Assembly: GCA_036939755.1 (NCBI GenBank)
Contig: JALLAZ010000880.1
Coordinates: forward strand, 1-12,416
Reading direction: 5' to 3'
Length of the DNA stretch: 12,416 bases
From: Stephanodiscus triporus
Taxonomy: Eukaryota > Bacillariophyta > Thalassiosirophyceae > Thalassiosirales > Thalassiosiraceae
This document shows positions 1 through 8,708 of the stretch, one piece after another. The first letter of the stretch is position 1. The number at the start of each line of letters is the position of its first letter. Made by a program: the position numbers and the translations under genes. The notes beneath the pieces were generated by a model. It did not search any database, was not told the origin of the DNA, and saw nothing but the letters and a program-made list of their open reading frames with translations.

Positions 1-120
1 CATACCCCTATTGTTATTAGGGGCCTTGACATCACCCGAGCCCCCTTTTCAGCGGGTCGACGATGAAAACACTTGGAAAAACTTGGCTTTTGCATGACCG
101 ATTGCTACTATCGGCCGCAA

Positions 121-391
121 TACTTGCCCGGTGGCGGCATCCAGTGGCTTTCATTGTAGCCCTGGACCCCCTCCATCGGGCGATGTGCACGGTAATGTAC
201 CGGCGCACCACCACGTCCGGCAAAACGGCCGGCAAGTATGGTGCTTTTTTGTCATTTTTTTAATGCAAACCCTGTCATCCGCCGGGGCAATACGGTGCAA
301 ATACTTGCCCGATGATGGCATCCAGTGGCTTCGCGTGAAGCCCTGGACCCCCTCCATCGGGAGATGTAAGTGGCATCGTACCAGTGCATCA
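121..391. repeat. Diverged direct repeat, two ~90 bp copies 181 bp apart
   Basis: Copy A runs from about 121 to 210 and copy B from about 302 to 391. By eye about 70 of 90 bases match, including an unbroken block CCCTGGACCCCCTCCATCGGG-like stretch in both. The end of the spacer (231-239, GGCAAGTAT) is the reverse complement of the start of copy A (ATACTTGCC, 120-128), so copy A has short inverted ends. Read on the minus strand, both copies can encode a similar short peptide (RWRGSRA...ATGC.HRASI), but neither lies in a convincing gene. This is probably decayed repeat or transposon sequence. The family is not identified. Confidence 0.6.
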
Positions 392-526
392 GCTTGGTTG
401 TCGAAACAGGTCGGACTGAGGTGCATTCGATCTCCATCAACGATTTTGTCATCGACCTAACCTTTAAACTAAAACAGAGACGTAGGCTTATAATCATGTT
501 ATGATTGGACTAATCGTTCAATATGG

Positions 527-581
527 TCGCCCGCTGACGACAATGGATGCCGTTTTGGCCACCATTGTTGCCAGCGGGCGA
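527..581. repeat. Near-perfect 55 bp hairpin (20 bp arms, 15 nt loop)
   Basis: The left arm (527-546) begins TCGCCCGCTG. The right arm (562-581) ends CAGCGGGCGA and is the reverse complement of the left at 18 of 20 positions. The loop is 547-561. The arms are GC-rich and sit in AT-rich flanks. This could be a small fold-back element, a transposon end or a structured RNA. No target-site duplication was recognised, so the nature is open. Confidence 0.7.
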
Positions 582-683
582 GTAATTACATTAAAATAAG
601 AGAGGTCGATAGAAAAAAATTAATAACTACTTCAATTTAATAGTTACTACAGTTTTTTAAGAAACAAACCTCTCGCCCAACCC

Positions 684-786
684 CTCCTCCGGGTCGCCCG
701 CGCGTTCGATCGTGTGGATTGATCAAATCCACGTNCTCCTCCGGGTCGCCCGCGCGTTCGATCGTGTGGATTGATCAAATCCACGT
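684..786 (+). repeat. Exact 51 bp tandem duplication separated by one N
   Basis: Positions 684-734 and 736-786 are identical over 51 bases, and the only base between them is the ambiguous N at 735. This is what is seen when two contig ends that overlap are joined with a gap character instead of being merged. The true genome may therefore carry one copy, or a longer unresolved repeat. Each copy contains an imperfect palindrome around TTGATCAA (GTGGATTGATCAAATCCAC). Confidence 0.9.
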
Positions 787-2660
787 CGCTGGAGGGGCAA
801 GCAGATCCGCCACCATGTTTGCGTTGTTTGTGGCAGTTTGTTGTGTGTTGTGGGTGGTCTCATGATGTCATGAGCTCGGTGTATTTAAAAAATGGTACAA
901 AAATAACCTTAAGATGAGGTTAACGGCATTAGTTTTTGTCCCATCCACGCTTGCACCACACCGCTATGCATCTTGCAAATTAATTGACGTCCTTGCTCAT
1001 ACTCTTCCACCTAGCCTTCTCAATCCTAGCTACCATGGTCAGTAGGTAGGACTTAAACCTAAATATATATATCTATGTATAACAAGAAAGAGGGTGGGAT
1101 GGACTCCTCTTTCGTGATTCTGCCACGTGGAGTGTGGTTTGGTTTGGCAATTGCTGGCTAATATCTAGCCATTGCCAGCCAGCGCAGCCTACCTAGCCGG
1201 GATAAAAACAAATTTTAAATTTTGGATCTCATGTAAAGTATGGTATTATCTTCAAGGTTTGGGGACAGTAGTTGAACCCACATGTATGTATGTAGTCCTA
1301 CGTACATGGTGTGTGTGTGAAGTCATGTGTAGTCATGTGACAAGAGTTTGATTACACAGAAAATCGGAGAATGCAAAAAAATCGGAGAGTTGTTGGAAAT
1401 ACAAAAGAATGTGTCCTCATGCAATATGATCATAGGCTAGATTATTAATTATACTAACTACTGCCTCCATTGTTTTATGGTGGGAGGACCCCCCTACAAC
1501 CCTCCAGTGCATTCTCACCCTTTCCCAAGCCTGTGAAAAAGGGAAGTTCTGTGTGACGACTTCCTCGCCGAATCACTTTGTTTTGGAAGAAGGGAGCAGA
1601 TCAAACCGCTCCTCCCCCATAATAAAGCCGCCACCACCAACTTGCTGTCTATCAGGATCTGCAGACATTCAAATCCATCGCCGCCCTCCCCACACAAAAG
1701 CTGATCTCGACACCTCACCTCCAATTTCCCATCACAATGCCAACGTACCATTGCACCCTCATCATTGTCGCCCTCATCCGCCATCCCCACCGTTGTCACC
1801 CCCCCCCACCATCATCTAGGTCCTCACCCTTGCCCACTGCTGTCTCCTGCCGCCACCGCCACCACCACCGCTGTTGTCATCGTGCAACGTGCAACGACCT
1901 CAATGCTGCCATCGTCCCTCACCGCCCACTGGTAGTCGTCGTTGTTCGACTCGTGAACGCGCGCACCCTACATCGGGCGAGTCCCTCCCCTCCCCAGCTT
2001 GATCAACATGTTATCCACGACCAACCTTGTTGTGACGTTGACATTGATGGCGGAGGGGGGAGGGCATGACCGCAATGATGCCAATGATTACTCGGTAGAT
2101 GTCGTTGTTGACTGTCAAGGTCTCGTCCTCTCCCTGGGACATTGACCTGCAGCTCAACCTTCTTGAGCATGGTCAACAACAGCGATGACAGCAACAATGG
2201 TCAAGGACTGGTCGCATCGGACGTCCTGCACATCGCCTGATGCCTCATGGAGGAAACTGGCATCACCTCCTTCTGTCCGCCAATGGTGTAAATGTTGAGG
2301 GTGACGTACAGTCAGTTGATGATCACGATTAATAAGGCAAGGGAGGAGCAGCGTGAGAGTCACCATGAGATGCGCTGTGGGGCGGTCGGTCAACGGCGCA
2401 AAGGATGGTGTGAGAAAACTTGGATGCACCTGGAGGGACAGTTCTTCACACCCACAAAAAACGGAGCACATCGTCTTGCCATCAGGGGGGTTGGCGTTGG
2501 TGGAGGACGTCTACGGCCTGTCTACAACTACTGCTACGACTTTGTTGGCATCGATACAATGATTCGGAAGCATTTTTTTGTGTGGGGGGGAATTGGCAAG
2601 GTCACACCTACCATTGAACTCTCCTACCACTCAAGTCATGCAAAGGTCTGTAGGCGTACT
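787..2660. other. Gene-free stretch; low complexity, GC-rich in its second half
   Basis: No reading frame here resembles a known protein. From 787 to about 1500 the sequence is AT-rich with short microsatellites (for example TATATATATC near 1065 and GTGTGTGTG near 1310). From about 1500 to 2660 it becomes rich in CCACC/CATC and, later, GGTGG motifs, with a C9 run near 1800 and a G7 run near 2584. Overlapping open frames on both strands come from this biased composition. It may be a decayed mobile element, but no transposase, integrase or reverse transcriptase motif could be read in any frame. Confidence 0.5.
1145..1177. repeat. Small hairpin with bulge
   Basis: TGGCAA (1145-1150) plus TGGCTA (1155-1160) pairs perfectly with TAGCCATTGCCA (1166-1177). 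There is a four-base bulge (TTGC, 1151-1154) and a five-base loop (1161-1165). No gene is nearby and no function is assigned. Confidence 0.6.
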
Positions 2661-2812
2661 TGATGTGGGGTAAATAAATAATTGACCCCAAACCCAAACC
2701 TGGTGGTATGCTTTTACCAAACATTTATCTAGCGGCAAAGGCAAAGCTAGATAAATGACCCTGAAGTATTTGCATACCACCAGGTTTGAGGACAACAAAT
2801 GGACCCACATCA
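2661..2812. mobile_element. Fold-back (MITE-like) element, ~152 bp
   Basis: Three nested inverted-repeat blocks share one centre. TGATGTGGG (2661-2669) pairs with CCCACATCA (2804-2812). CAAACCTGGTGGTATGC (2695-2711) pairs perfectly with 2772-2788. CATTTATCTAGC (2722-2733) pairs perfectly with 2746-2757. The loop is the 12-nt doublet GGCAAAGGCAAA (2734-2745). The whole segment can fold into one long imperfect hairpin, as fold-back transposons and MITEs do. It encodes no protein. No clear target-site duplication was seen, so the element ends are approximate. Confidence 0.65.
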
Positions 2813-2879
2813 CCGAAGGAACTAGTATTGCATCCCTAAACCCAGGTTAAGGTACTATAACTACTTCTGTATGTACTGT

Positions 2880-3326
2880 ACGTTTGACCTCAATTTACTA
2901 TGGGGTCCCCGGAAATCAAAAATTTCGCTTTGCTCCTTATGAGACTATTGTTGGGCAGGTCAAAAAAAGTAATGCCTTAAGCATTGCCTGGTAATCATTA
3001 TTGGCTGAAATATGATTGATCCTAGTTTAGGAAAAGCACCATTACTTAACAATTTTCAGTTGTTGTTTCAAAATACTTCGACAGATCTCTAATTTCGATT
3101 TTATATTTTCCTAAGTAAAGTCAACACAAGTCTCTCGTTTGATCCATCCTTATAATTGGGGGGAAATTCAGAGCCAACTTCCGGTGGAGCGGCCACATAT
3201 GTTATGGTTGCATTGACTAGTTCCCTCATTAAACTACTCAATGCAAACATAAAATATGCTGGTTAGCCCAACAGGGGTCCGGTGAATTTGACCCCAATCT
3301 GGGGTTGGTAAATTGAGGCCAAACAT
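2880..3326. mobile_element. Putative non-autonomous DNA transposon with terminal inverted repeats, ~447 bp
   Basis: TTTGACCTCAATTTAC (2883-2898) is the reverse complement of GTAAATTGAGGCCAAA (3308-3323) at 15 of 16 positions. The match extends to about 17 of 19 when 2880-2882 and 3324-3326 are included. The interior is AT-rich with no usable reading frame. Near its right end ACCCCA-ATC-TGGGGT (3291-3305) forms a small hairpin. The word TTGACCCCAA (3288-3297) also occurs in the fold-back element just upstream (2682-2691), which hints that the two are related. No convincing target-site duplication was found. Confidence 0.5.
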
Positions 3327-3419
3327 AGCTGATTTTAGTCTTCAGTCTGTCTGTTATTAATGTCAGTGTCAGCTTCTGTTAGCGTCAGAGACAGACAGAC
3401 AGACATGGATCCACCCATT

Positions 3420-3495
3420 GGAATTCCCCTGTTGTCATCCTCCCTGGTTCCTCAAGCCCATGTGCAGCCAGTTCTCAGAGACAGGGGGGAATTCC
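3420..3495. repeat. Short inverted repeat around GGAATTCCCC
   Basis: GGAATTCCCCTGT (3420-3432) pairs with ACAGGGGGGAATTCC (3481-3495), leaving two extra bases on the right side. The spacer is 48 nt. A GACA microsatellite lies just upstream (about 3388-3405). The rest of 3327-3908 shows no gene; it probably includes the 3' untranslated region of the minus-strand SPCS1 gene. Confidence 0.45.
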
Positions 3496-3908
3496 TGTAC
3501 TTGTGCCTATGTGGTTTTATGTTGTGCTTGTGTGCTGTGATTTGCAATTGGTAGTACTTTCAGGTATGGTACATAGTACACATAGTGTGCAATAGCAATG
3601 TTGATGAACCCACTATTGTAGGCAGGCACACTAAAAACTCGATTATATCATTATCACAATCCACAATCCAGATGATATTGAACCTGTGAATAAATAAAGT
3701 ATAACTCTTAATACTTTCTCAACTATCAACCAGCGGCCGAACCAATCAATAGCCTTCTTTCCTTGTGAATCATATCATTGTAAAAGCTACCCCTCCCCCC
3801 CTTCCCCTTCAATGCACTCCTTTGTATTACCTCAACCAAGAAAATCACTCTATTCACGGTATGATACGTCTACGCGTTTCGCTACCATCCCCCAAGTCCA
3901 CCACATTG

Positions 3909-4181
3909 TTATTTACTCTTTTTCGTCTCTTCCACCTCTTCCCCGTTATTACTATCATCGCCTCTATCCGGTATGCTCTCTAACCACTTGATGGGATGTT
4001 TGTTATAAATCGGCCAATCGGGCACGCAAAGTACTAGACTAATGCCGACTCCTACGCTCCACGAATAAAAGACGTATGTGAAGTCCTGGAGAATGTAGCC
4101 GTATATCCACCCTACGGAACCAAACAGGAGAATGATGTAATAGAAGAGATTCTCCGATAATTTTTGCCCTTGGTAGTCCAT
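3909..4181 (-). CDS. SPCS1: Signal peptidase complex subunit 1 (SPC12 family)
   Basis: This is a 90-residue, single-exon protein. It opens with MDYQGQKLSE, nearly the same as the start of the conserved core of animal SPCS1 (MDYKGQKLAE). Two hydrophobic segments follow, at about residues 12-31 and 35-53, and then the family signature WPIYNKHPIKWL (56-67). The tail is acidic and ends in lysines (TKKSK). SPCS1 is a small ER membrane subunit of the signal peptidase complex, with both termini expected in the cytosol. It helps the complex act on signal sequences but is not catalytic. The start is chosen because homology begins at this Met. The length fits the yeast and plant versions. It is divergent from NOP2, with 437 bp between start codons. 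Confidence 0.93.
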   Translation of the reverse strand: MDYQGQKLSENLFYYIILLFGSVGWIYGYILQDFTYVFYSWSVGVGISLVLCVPDWPIYNKHPIKWLESIPDRGDDSNNGEEVEETKKSK

Positions 4182-4618
4182 ATTTATTGCGATTCCCTGT
4201 TCGTTGCTTCTTTTGGTCGCGTTGAATATAATATCTGTTTGCCTGCGTAGTGTATTCGAACTGGTTCAATTTGAGGTTGGTGTGTATCGCTCGGTTGAGG
4301 CGCCGATGATGCGCTCCTACTATTATTTTATTGTTGCTTGAGCGACGAGGAGCGGCGGGCTGAGGCAGACAAAACAGTCGCCTACGCACCAGGACAGACG
4401 CAGGCTTGACAGCGCAAACCACCCAAAAAAGGGAAACCAAAACAACACCACAATCCACAAGCTTTTCGGCCGCAGAGCGCAGAACAACATAAAACTGGTT
4501 CTGTGTCGGCGGCGGCATGCAGCATCTACTCACAACACTTCATATTCCCAACATTCATTCTGTTGATTACAGCTGTCGCAGTCGCTCCGTAAGCTTGTCA
4601 TAAATCCACGTAACAAAA
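4182..4618. promoter_or_regulatory. Divergent intergenic region between SPCS1 and NOP2
   Basis: These 437 bp must hold the 5' untranslated regions and promoters of both divergent genes. Several frames are open here, but none resembles a known protein. The base before the NOP2 start gives a favourable eukaryotic context (ACAAAAATGG, A at -3 and G at +4). No TATA box or defined motif could be assigned with confidence. Confidence 0.5.
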
Positions 4619-7174
4619 ATGGGAAGAAGTTTACGCTCTGGCCGACAAATCGCTAGTCTCTCGCCGCCGAACAAAAGGGTTAGTGTGAAAGATGGCGTCA
4701 AAGGAAAAGCGCAGCCCAACGCTGCTGCTCCTGCAGTGCCCCGCGCCAATGCGGCTAGAGCCAGAGGTGCAAGCAAAACTAATGCTCCTTCGAGAGGGAA
4801 TGCAAAGAAATCTACATTAAACACTGGCAGAAGTGGTAATAACAACAACATATCAATGCCTCAGCCCAAAGAAGAATCATCTGATAGCGAAGATGAGGAA
4901 AAGGCGACGGGCAGCAGCAGTGAAGAAGAGGGGTCTGGCAGCAACGAGTCCGGAAGTAGCGAAGAGGATGAGGAAGTAGTGAAAAAGACTGTTGTATCAT
5001 CCTCTGCACCAACTCCGAAGAAGTCTAATGATGCATATACTACTACCAATAAGAAAAAGCAGGAAAGCTCAGAGGAGGAGGAGAGTGAAGAAGAACCCGA
5101 GGATGACTCTGACGATGAATCGGATGAAGAAATCAAAAATGTGGCTCCGGCTCCGATCAAAAGGTCTTCCCATTTGACTAGCAAGAAGGCGAAGGAGGAG
5201 AACTCTGCGACAGATTCCGACGAGGATGAAGTCAGTGACGAGGACACCTCTATTGAATCTGACAAAAAGAACACGGGTTTTACTGATGGTATGTTATTGA
5301 ACGCTTTCCGTTTGATGTATTGTATGCCTCTCCTTCGCGCTGCTCACAAATACATAATGAAAAAATATCATACTCCACCTATACGTGTAGAGAATGCTAA
5401 CTGGCTCAAACCAAAGCATTCGACGAAGATGACCCTCATGTCATCCGACGATGATGAGAAGGGCGATGACGACAACGACGACGAGTTTGACGATGCAGCT
5501 GCATCTTCCGACGATGATGACGATGAAATGCTTGAGGTGGAACGCCAATCACGTCTCATCGACGACGAAATGAAGCTCGAACGAGAGGAGGCAGAGCAGG
5601 AACTCCGACGCACCATAGCCCAGCAGACGTCCGTGTTTCATTTACCAACTCCTGAGGAGTTGGAAGACGACGAGAATCGCGTGGTGCCCCCCTCTGAACT
5701 CCGCGCGCGTATCGAGGACATCCTCGAGGTATTGGCCGATTTCAAAGCTCGAAGGGAGCCAGGCCGAAGTCGTTCGGAATACATCGAACGTCTAGGCAAG
5801 GACATGGCGGAGCTATTTGGTTACCTGCAAGAGCTCGTCGATTACTTTTTGTCCATGTTTGGTCCGAACGAATGCCTCGAATTTCTTGAGGCATCTGACA
5901 AATCTCGTCCCCTGGTAGTTAGGGTGAATACCCTCAAGGCCCGACGCAAGGACCTTGCGGCCGCGCTGATGAAGCGTGGCGTCCGTCTCGACCCTTTGGC
6001 TCCATGGAGCAAGGTTGGGTTGAAGATATACGAGAGCACTGTCCCCATCGGCGCCACTCCCGAGTACCTTGCGGGTCACTACATGCTCCAGAGCGCGGCG
6101 TCGATGTGTCCGGTTATGGCATTGGGGCCCCAACCTGGCGACCGCGTCCTCGACATGAGCGCCGCCCCGGGCGGGAAGACCTCATACATATCGCAATTGA
6201 TGCGCAACAAAGGTGTGATCATCGCCAACGATCTGAAACCCGAGCGTCAGAAAGCCACTGTCGCCAACCTTCACCGTTTGGGTGTTCGGAACGTTGTGAC
6301 TTGCTGCTACGATGGACGCAAGATCGGAGTGCAGATGCGCAACTCCTTTGATCGGATACTGCTCGACGCCCCCTGCAGCGGGTTGGGTGTGATCTCGCGT
6401 GATCCTAGCGTCAAAGTCCAGAGGACCATGCCGGAGGTGCTGAGGTGTGCTCATCTGCAGAAGGAACTGTTGGTGGCCGCGATTGATGCTCTGAATCACA
6501 AGAGTAAGAAGGGCGGGGGGTACATGGTTTACAGTACCTGTTCCGTGGCGGTTGCTGAAAATGAAGAGGTTGTGAATTATCTGCTTTCGAAGAGAGATGT
6601 CAAACTTGTGGACACTGAACTTGATTTCGGTACGTTCGTTTTCTTGTTTCGACTCTCGTTGTCTTGCTGAACAACCACCACTAAATATGTGTTGTACCTC
6701 GCACACACTCTCTCACACGCAGGAAAACCTGGCTTTACCCGCTTTGAGCACAAGAGATTTCACCCCTCAGTGGCACTCACCCGGCGATTTTACCCCCATG
6801 TTCACAACATGGATGGATTCTACGTTGCCAAGATCCAGAAATTGAGTGACAAGCGCAAGGGAGAGGAAAACAAGACAGAACAGCAGCCTGAAATGGCCTC
6901 TTGTGAAGTCATCAAGGATGATACAGTGAAACTCGAGGTATCAAATGATAGTAAGCAGCAAGGTACAAAGAAGAATAGCACAAATAAGAAACGTGGAAAG
7001 GTATCTGGTGCCGATGATCGTGATAATAATGGCGATGAGGCGACCCTCCCACGTAAGAAGTCTAAGGTCAGTTACGCGCCATCTAATATGCAGCTGCAGA
7101 AATCAGGTACGAAAAAGAAGAAGAAAAATGCCAAGATCTCTAAGCCGAGGAGGATGAAGATATCTGGGATGTAG
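4619..7174 (+). CDS. NOP2: NOP2-type 25S/28S rRNA (cytosine-C5)-methyltransferase, nucleolar
   Basis: The proposed exons are 4619-5288, 5391-6629 and 6723-7174 (786 residues); if the first intron is retained the protein is 820. Residues 1 to about 330 are a low-complexity Ser/Glu/Asp-rich region with basic patches, typical of nucleolar proteins. The conserved NOL1/NOP2/Sun catalytic domain covers about 340-680. Visible features are [28 protein letters not shown], the SAM motif [11 protein letters not shown] (near 477-487), DAPCSG with Cys552 and YSTCS with Cys607, the two cysteines of the RNA m5C mechanism. After the second intron, [16 protein letters not shown] and [13 protein letters not shown] match the family C-terminal block. 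The tail is Lys-rich. NOP2 methylates a cytosine in large-subunit rRNA and is needed for 60S biogenesis. Both catalytic cysteines are present, so it should be active. Assignment to NOP2 rather than other NSUN proteins rests on these family-specific blocks. Confidence 0.95.
5289..5390 (+). other. NOP2: NOP2 intron 1: 102 nt, multiple of three, no stop
   Basis: The segment starts with a strong donor, GTATGT, and ends with TGTAG. It is about 38% G+C by hand count and is flanked by richer exon sequence. Removing it joins ...GFTD to ENANWLKPK, which is how the acidic region of NOP2 proteins usually reads (an acidic stretch, then N/D-A-x-W-L-K). Kept in, it would add 34 mostly hydrophobic and basic residues ([11 protein letters not shown]...KKYHTPP) in the acidic domain without changing frame. 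I infer an intron that can be retained without frameshift. Transcript data would decide. Confidence 0.75.
6630..6722 (+). other. NOP2: NOP2 intron 2: 93 nt, GT-AG
   Basis: The donor is GTACGT and the acceptor CACACGCAG, preceded by a pyrimidine-rich tract. The first exon codon is split G|GA (Gly). Splicing joins VDTELDFG to KPGFTRF, restoring a block conserved in NOP2 across eukaryotes. Without splicing the frame stops at 6668-6670, in the middle of the domain. Confidence 0.93.
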
Positions 7175-7607
7175 AGACTGGAGTAATATAATTTTTCTTC
7201 GAGAACTAATCATTTAAACGGATTTTGTCCTCGATGTAAAACTGTGTATCTTCGACCGTTACTTCAACTCTTTCTACTAAGTACTGTTTACGACTTGTTC
7301 AAAAGCTGAAGCATAGTGAATGTGTCAAGGAATCAATTTTTGATCAGGCGACCTTGGTCAAAAAAACGCATATGCTAATTCTAATGCGCATTCAACACCA
7401 TTAAACAGAGAGGTGAGAGGATGGATAATTTACTGATGATAGCACAGCGTGAGAGTGGCATTGGAATAGGACGATACACTTGCCGGGAGTCCTTATCTTG
7501 TGGCCTAGTTTCTTAATTACTGGAGTGTATCACCGCGTAATATCTCGTGCATTCGCCGTGGCATCACGGGTAAAGATGTCGTCATTCAACAGGGCCACAT
7601 CAATGTT
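7175..7607. other. Convergent intergenic region, NOP2 and methyltransferase 3' ends
   Basis: These 433 bp lie between two stop codons that face each other. The region is AT-rich and should hold both 3' untranslated regions. No canonical AATAAA was found in a clear position for either strand. A small palindrome, AATGCGCATT, occurs at about 7382-7391. No gene was recognised. Confidence 0.5.
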
Positions 7608-8540
7608 TTACCCGCCCCTCCTTCTTGTCGCCTTCACCACGTACATCGGATCGCTCCTGCCTGGATTCGGCGATATGTCCTCGCACGTCGCCGGTTCGAA
7701 TTTCCCGGAGTAATGGAAGAACGATCCCACCATGAAGATGTGCTCGAGGTCGTTCGTTCGCAGCCATATCCGAAACGCCTTCGTGGGGAAGCAACGGTTG
7801 CTCATGGACACGTGACACGCCCCCCCGGGCCTAAGTACCCTCGCGATCTCGTCGAACACCTCCCTCGGCCTGTTGAGGTAGTCGACGCTGACCACGATCG
7901 TCACCGTGTCGAAGCTCCCGTCCGGGAACGGCAGGGTCGGGTCGACGTTCAGGTCGCGAACTACGTACGACGACAGCCTGCCGTTCATCCCGAGCTCGCG
8001 CTCGTTCATGCCTAGTCCCACGACGTTCCCCCCCCTCCAATCGTCGGGATAGTGACTAACCCACGAGCTGCAAACGTCGAGGACGTCGTCCCCGTCCTCG
8101 AAGTTGCGGGCGTAGTACCCCGTCAGGGCCGCGACGGCGTACTCGTCGATGTGATAGACGAGGCGTGGCCGGGAGTAGAAGAGGGAGTCGTCCGACTCGT
8201 CCTGCCTCTCGAAGTCGATCGGCGAGTACGGCCACTCCGGGGGGTACCTGGGATTCCTCAACACCCCCTCCGCTAGATCCTTCATCGTCGCGAGCATCCT
8301 CGTGGGGGGGCGACGAGGGGTGGGGACGACGAACGACGACGACCGCGACGACGGGCGAATGTTGTTATTCGTCCACGACGACGACGACGACGATGACGAC
8401 GACGGAGACCACAACAACGATGCCGGGGAGAATCCCGCCGCCGGGGACGATGATCGACTCGCGGCGATTAGGGCGAGTAGCGCGGGGCGCATCTTCTTCG
8501 GAGGGTCTATCATCATCGTACCTCCGAGCGAGTGAGTCAT
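7608..8540 (-). CDS. Putative plastid-targeted class I SAM-dependent methyltransferase (Methyltransf_11-like)
   Basis: A 310-residue protein if it starts at the Met at 8538-8540; Met10 and Met17 are alternatives. Residues 17-36 look like a signal peptide (MRPALLALIAAS...SPAAG). Phe37 follows in PAAG-FSP, close to the ASAFAP cleavage motif of diatom plastid precursors. A Ser-rich stretch (about 45-70, nine consecutive Ser) then looks like a transit peptide. The catalytic fold begins near 150: motif I reads VLDVCSSWVSHYP (153-165) instead of the usual GxGxG loop. It continues with GLGMNERELGMN, DLNVDPTLPFPDGSFD (about 192-207), VSVDYLNRPREVFDEIARVLRPGG, SNRCFPTKA and ISPNPGRSDPMYVV. The later blocks are typical Methyltransf_11 motifs. 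I believe similar proteins occur in plants, algae and cyanobacteria, but the substrate is unknown to me. It is divergent from the cyclophilin-SYF2 gene, 180 bp away, and uses very GC-rich codons. Confidence 0.85.
   Translation of the reverse strand: MTHSLGGTMMIDPPKKMRPALLALIAASRSSSPAAGFSPASLLWSPSSSSSSSSSWTNNNIRPSSRSSSFVVPTPRRPPTRMLATMKDLAEGVLRNPRYPPEWPYSPIDFERQDESDDSLFYSRPRLVYHIDEYAVAALTGYYARNFEDGDDVLDVCSSWVSHYPDDWRGGNVVGLGMNERELGMNGRLSSYVVRDLNVDPTLPFPDGSFDTVTIVVSVDYLNRPREVFDEIARVLRPGGACHVSMSNRCFPTKAFRIWLRTNDLEHIFMVGSFFHYSGKFEPATCEDISPNPGRSDPMYVVKATRRRGG
8369..8412. repeat. GAC/GTC trinucleotide repeat inside the methyltransferase gene
   Basis: The stretch is almost pure GAC repeat on the plus strand. 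On the minus strand it gives TCG codons for the poly-Ser run of the predicted transit-peptide region. Such repeats change length easily, but in multiples of three, so the frame is kept. A similar ACG run encodes a poly-Thr insert in the cyclophilin next door (8841-8864). Confidence 0.7.
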
Positions 8541-8677
8541 GTCACGACCTTCTGATATAATATGACACGTACATACATGAACGCTTCCACCTACGTACAT
8601 CCAACGAAGACACTGCGCGGGCTTCGGGCAAGGGACGACACACTCACCGACGACGATAAAAGAATCCCCTCTAGAGA

Positions 8678-8708
<31 letters not shown>

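Noticed and set aside
131..497. Overlapping open frames on both strands across the first 500 bases
   Set aside because: They follow the repeat copies, have no recognisable domain, and overlap one another on both strands.
2292..2663. 123-codon plus-strand open frame
   Set aside because: It gives no known motif, has a low-complexity composition, and lies in a region open in several frames.
4039..4533. 164-codon minus-strand open frame overlapping SPCS1
   Set aside because: It overlaps the SPCS1 coding region in another frame, is rich in Arg/His of no recognisable domain, and lies mostly in the divergent promoter.
6630..6670. NOP2 ending at 6670 with the residues [12 protein letters not shown]
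   Set aside because: This is read-through into the intron. The conserved C-terminal block continues after the acceptor at 6722.
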